A DNA stretch of 6,783 nucleotides from the NCBI RefSeq assembly GCF_003464595.1, contig NZ_QRZF01000042.1, positions 1 to 6,783 on the forward strand. Direction: 5' to 3'. Source of the stretch: Bacteroides intestinalis (GTDB lineage: Bacteria > Bacteroidota > Bacteroidia > Bacteroidales > Bacteroidaceae). Shown in pieces: positions 5,122 through 6,783 of the stretch (position 1 is its first letter; each line of letters opens with the position of its first letter). The position numbers and the translations under genes were made by a program. The notes beneath the pieces are model-generated. The model did not search any database and was not told where the DNA came from. It saw nothing but the letters and a program-made list of their open reading frames with translations.

Positions 5122-5307
5122 ATGAAAGAAGGAGACTTGATATTGGTATCTGCTGAAGCCACAGGCTTAGGGAAGCCAATGGAAGCCGTTATAGACAAGA
5201 TTGAGATATTCATGGGACAAACCCTTGTAACAGTCACTTACACGCAACCTGACGCTTTATCTGGTTTCGGCGGTTGCTTTGTAGATGCACATATAATAAA
5301 GCGATAA
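5122..5307 (+). CDS. Small protein of unknown function
   Basis: A 61-residue protein from the ATG at 5122, placed seven bases after the secreted-protein stop. A longer frame exists from a TTG at 5086 inside the previous gene, but the ATG gives a compact fold beginning MKEGDLILVSAEATGLG and avoids a 29-base overlap. Alternating hydrophobic strands (LILVSAE, EAVIDKIEIF, QTLVTVTYT) and turns with Gly/Pro suggest a small beta barrel; no family is recognised. Two cysteine-free strands and one late Cys (GGCF) argue against a zinc site. It has no signal peptide, so it would be cytoplasmic. Co-transcription with the upstream gene is likely. Confidence 0.6.
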   Translation: MKEGDLILVSAEATGLGKPMEAVIDKIEIFMGQTLVTVTYTQPDALSGFGGCFVDAHIIKR

Positions 5308-5319
5308 TATATTTTTCGT

Positions 5320-5347
5320 AGAATATGTATATTAATAAATATATTCT
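5320..5347. promoter_or_regulatory. 28-bp palindrome upstream of the ribbon-helix-helix gene
   Basis: AGAATATGTATATT (5320-5333) and AATAAATATATTCT (5334-5347) are adjacent inverted arms matching at 12 of 14 positions. TATATTTT at 5349-5356 just after it resembles a -7 box. The site is 27 bp before the ATG at 5375, so autoregulation by the encoded DNA-binding protein is a reasonable guess. AT-rich sequence makes symmetry easier to find by chance. Confidence 0.45.
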
Positions 5348-5374
5348 TTATATTTTTATTAGTAAATCATTGAT

Positions 5375-5875
5375 ATGCAAGAAAAAACAAATATACAAAC
5401 ATCAACATTAAGAGTACCTAAAAATATACTCGAAAAAATAAAAATATATTGCCGAAAAGCAGGAAAGCCTGTCGGTGAATGGGTTGAAACAGCCTGGAAA
5501 TTCATAGAAAAGAACGACTTCGACATCTATGACAAAGAAACGACACCATTTCTTCCTGTTCCTCCAGACATCGAGAAGGAAAGGAACCAGGTAGAAGCCT
5601 TGTGTATGCTTATGAGTGAATTTATAACTGCACAGAAGCAAATACAGCTTCCGGCTCCAGAGCTTATCGCAAAGGCAGCTGAAGAGAAAGTACGTGCTGA
5701 AATGAAAGCTGAAGAACAGGCAAAAGATCTTCAGATCCTTCAGGAAGAAAACAACCGATTGCGTAACGAAATCAAAGTCCTTCAGGAATATAAGGAAAAA
5801 GCACACCGGGAACTTTGCCGGGTACGTGACGAACAGAGAACAATAGGGAAAATAAAAGTAAACACAGAACTATAA
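5375..5875 (+). CDS. Ribbon-helix-helix / coiled-coil plasmid protein
   Basis: A 166-residue protein with an apparent N-terminal ribbon-helix-helix: strand STLRVP (10-15), helix KNILEKIKIYCRKAG (16-30), turn, helix GEWVETAWKFIEKN (34-47). A Pro-rich linker (58-65) leads to helices and a long predicted coiled coil (about 97-155, with EENNRLRNEIKVLQEYKEKA). The layout resembles BtgA/BfmA mobilization accessory proteins and some plasmid partition or relaxosome factors, but it is not next to a relaxase or ParA gene. It is therefore a DNA-binding dimer of unknown task. It follows the cargo pair by 67 bp and has its own palindrome upstream. A partial copy of the 23-bp palindrome lies in its coiled-coil coding sequence (5757-5776). 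Confidence 0.7.
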   Translation: MQEKTNIQTSTLRVPKNILEKIKIYCRKAGKPVGEWVETAWKFIEKNDFDIYDKETTPFLPVPPDIEKERNQVEALCMLMSEFITAQKQIQLPAPELIAKAAEEKVRAEMKAEEQAKDLQILQEENNRLRNEIKVLQEYKEKAHRELCRVRDEQRTIGKIKVNTEL

Positions 5876-5904
5876 TCCAGAATAATTTATATATACAAGT
5901 AAAA

Positions 5905-5919
5905 AAAAGAGTCTCTTTT
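5905..5919. terminator. Weak terminator-like hairpin
   Basis: AAAAGA (5905-5910) and TCTTTT (5914-5919) pair around GTC, followed by ATTTTAT, 30 bases after the ribbon-helix-helix gene. The stem is almost all A-T, so this is tentative. Confidence 0.25.
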
Positions 5920-5947
5920 ATTTTATCATTTCTGAGACCGTAATTCA

Positions 5948-6072
5948 AACTGTGTCAATCCTTAACAAGACTGATTGCCTCAAATTTTACTTTCGGATAA
6001 ATATCTGAAAATCAGATATGTATGAAGTAATATCGGACTAAATGAATGACAAGCTAAAGGGTTGACACAGTT
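5948..6072. mobile_element. MITE-like element or IS remnant with 16-bp terminal inverted repeats
   Basis: AACTGTGTCAA begins at 5948 and TTGACACAGTT ends at 6072; the arms 5948-5963 and 6057-6072 match at 15 of 16 positions. The 125-bp unit has no coding frame and holds a central palindrome (ATATCTGA-AAA-TCAGATAT, 6001-6019). Terminal repeats of this form and a non-coding interior are what a miniature transposable element shows. No target-site duplication is evident. An alternative is a large terminator or other structure between the convergent genes. Confidence 0.45.
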
Positions 6073-6099
6073 CTATTTACGTACCCTCATTTCTTTATA

Positions 6100-6726
6100 T
6101 TAATCGAATTTCACCTGCCAATTTTCATCCCGATAAGCAGAGAAACACATTTCTATTTGTTCCTTGTTATTCTTTTCTTCAGCTAATACTGGAAGCTCAT
6201 CCAAACCGAAATAACGACTATCCACCGTTTCTATATTAGGTTGGAAACTCCCTCCTAAAACCTTACAGAGTACAAAAACTTTACATACATTATATGCATA
6301 CGGAGGTTGGTTGTGTTTATTCCGGTCTTGCATGGCAATGATGCGCACCGCTTCCACATCCAATCCTGCTTCCTCCCGTACCTCCTTGACTGTATTTGAT
6401 TTTATGGTTTGCATGACATCCACCCATCCGCCCGGCATAGACCATTTGCCGTTTTTTTCCTTTACTAACAGAATTTTATTGCCAGAAAAGATAGCTGCAC
6501 GCGTATCCATTTTGGGAGTTTGGAAACCTGTTTCATTACAGAACAAATCTTGCACCCGTTCTAAAGGTAGACCGCTTTGTAAACTCATCATCTCTGCTGC
6601 TATTGCTCTGATACGTTCATACCGTTCCTTGTCAAAATCGTCTTTTGTATAAGTCAAACCAACCTGAGCCAAGAATTGAAGTTCTTTGGCCCATTCCAAC
6701 CATTTCATATTACAATTATTATCCAT
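6100..6726 (-). CDS. Nudix hydrolase with Nudix_N domain
   Basis: A 208-residue hydrolase of the X-linked nucleoside diphosphate class. Residues 8-65 (KWLEWAKELQFLAQVGLTYT, then DDFDKERYERIRAIAAEMM) match the Nudix_N domain that precedes the catalytic domain in this family. The catalytic domain covers about 72-205. The Nudix box spans Gly100-Leu122; REUXEEXGU appears as KEVREEAGL, keeping the metal-binding glutamates 115, 118 and 119, while Arg is replaced by Lys114 and the first Glu by Gln106. Substrate cannot be told; ADP-ribose or a similar nucleoside diphosphate is the family norm. It would act in the cytosol. Minus-strand TGTGTTTG (6759-6752) could be an imperfect -7 box close to the start. 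It converges with the ribbon-helix-helix gene and may be cargo. Confidence 0.9.
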   Translation of the reverse strand: MDNNCNMKWLEWAKELQFLAQVGLTYTKDDFDKERYERIRAIAAEMMSLQSGLPLERVQDLFCNETGFQTPKMDTRAAIFSGNKILLVKEKNGKWSMPGGWVDVMQTIKSNTVKEVREEAGLDVEAVRIIAMQDRNKHNQPPYAYNVCKVFVLCKVLGGSFQPNIETVDSRYFGLDELPVLAEEKNNKEQIEMCFSAYRDENWQVKFD

Positions 6727-6760
6727 TATAAAAAATATTTCTGATTCTCCGCAAACACAC

Positions 6761-6781
6761 CTAATATTTTTAGTATATTAG
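6761..6781. other. Small inverted repeat at the window end
   Basis: CTAATAT (6761-6767) and ATATTAG (6775-6781) form 7-bp arms around seven bases, upstream of the Nudix gene in the region where its -33 element would lie. It might be an operator; it is short and AT-rich. Confidence 0.25.
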
Positions 6782-6783
6782 CG

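Overview
The window looks like all, or nearly all, of a small mobilizable plasmid from a gut Bacteroidales host (Bacteroides, Phocaeicola or Parabacteroides type). Three things support this. The promoters that can be read have the Bacteroides -7 box TAnnTTTG, with TTTG or TTG about 18-20 bp upstream. The mobilization pair resembles BtgA/BtgB (BfmA/DUF5712 families), known from Bacteroides mobilizable elements. Replication is of the Rep_3 type with iterons. No gene is cut by either window edge, which fits a circle opened between the Nudix gene and the relaxase gene, but no terminal overlap proves circularity.

Layout. Positions 88-1586 (minus strand) hold the mobilization operon: a BtgA-like accessory protein, then a relaxase, with start and stop overlapping. 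Positions 1587-2077 are gene-free and dense in inverted repeats; this is the probable oriT and control region. Positions 2078-2392 (plus) encode a 104-residue basic protein that ends exactly in QLSLF, a canonical beta sliding-clamp-binding pentapeptide. Positions 2452-2980 (minus) are a YefM/YoeB-type antitoxin-toxin operon with a readable promoter and a paired TGTAC operator. Positions 2981-3443 contain the replication origin with three 21-bp iterons and degenerate inverted copies around the rep promoter. Positions 3444-4424 (plus) encode the Rep_3 initiator. Positions 4452-5307 (plus) are AT-rich cargo: an unrecognised secreted protein and a 61-residue protein. Positions 5375-5875 (plus) encode a ribbon-helix-helix/coiled-coil protein behind its own palindrome. 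Positions 5948-6072 look like a MITE or IS remnant. Positions 6100-6726 (minus) encode a Nudix hydrolase.

How the parts work together. Rep and the iterons would drive and autoregulate replication, the toxin-antitoxin pair would stabilise inheritance, and the BtgA/BtgB pair plus oriT would allow mobilization by a co-resident conjugative element. The secreted protein and the Nudix enzyme are the likely cargo. The least explained features are a 23-bp palindrome present three times (before the QLSLF gene, on its stop codon, and on the rep stop codon), the QLSLF protein itself, and the repeat-rich oriT region.
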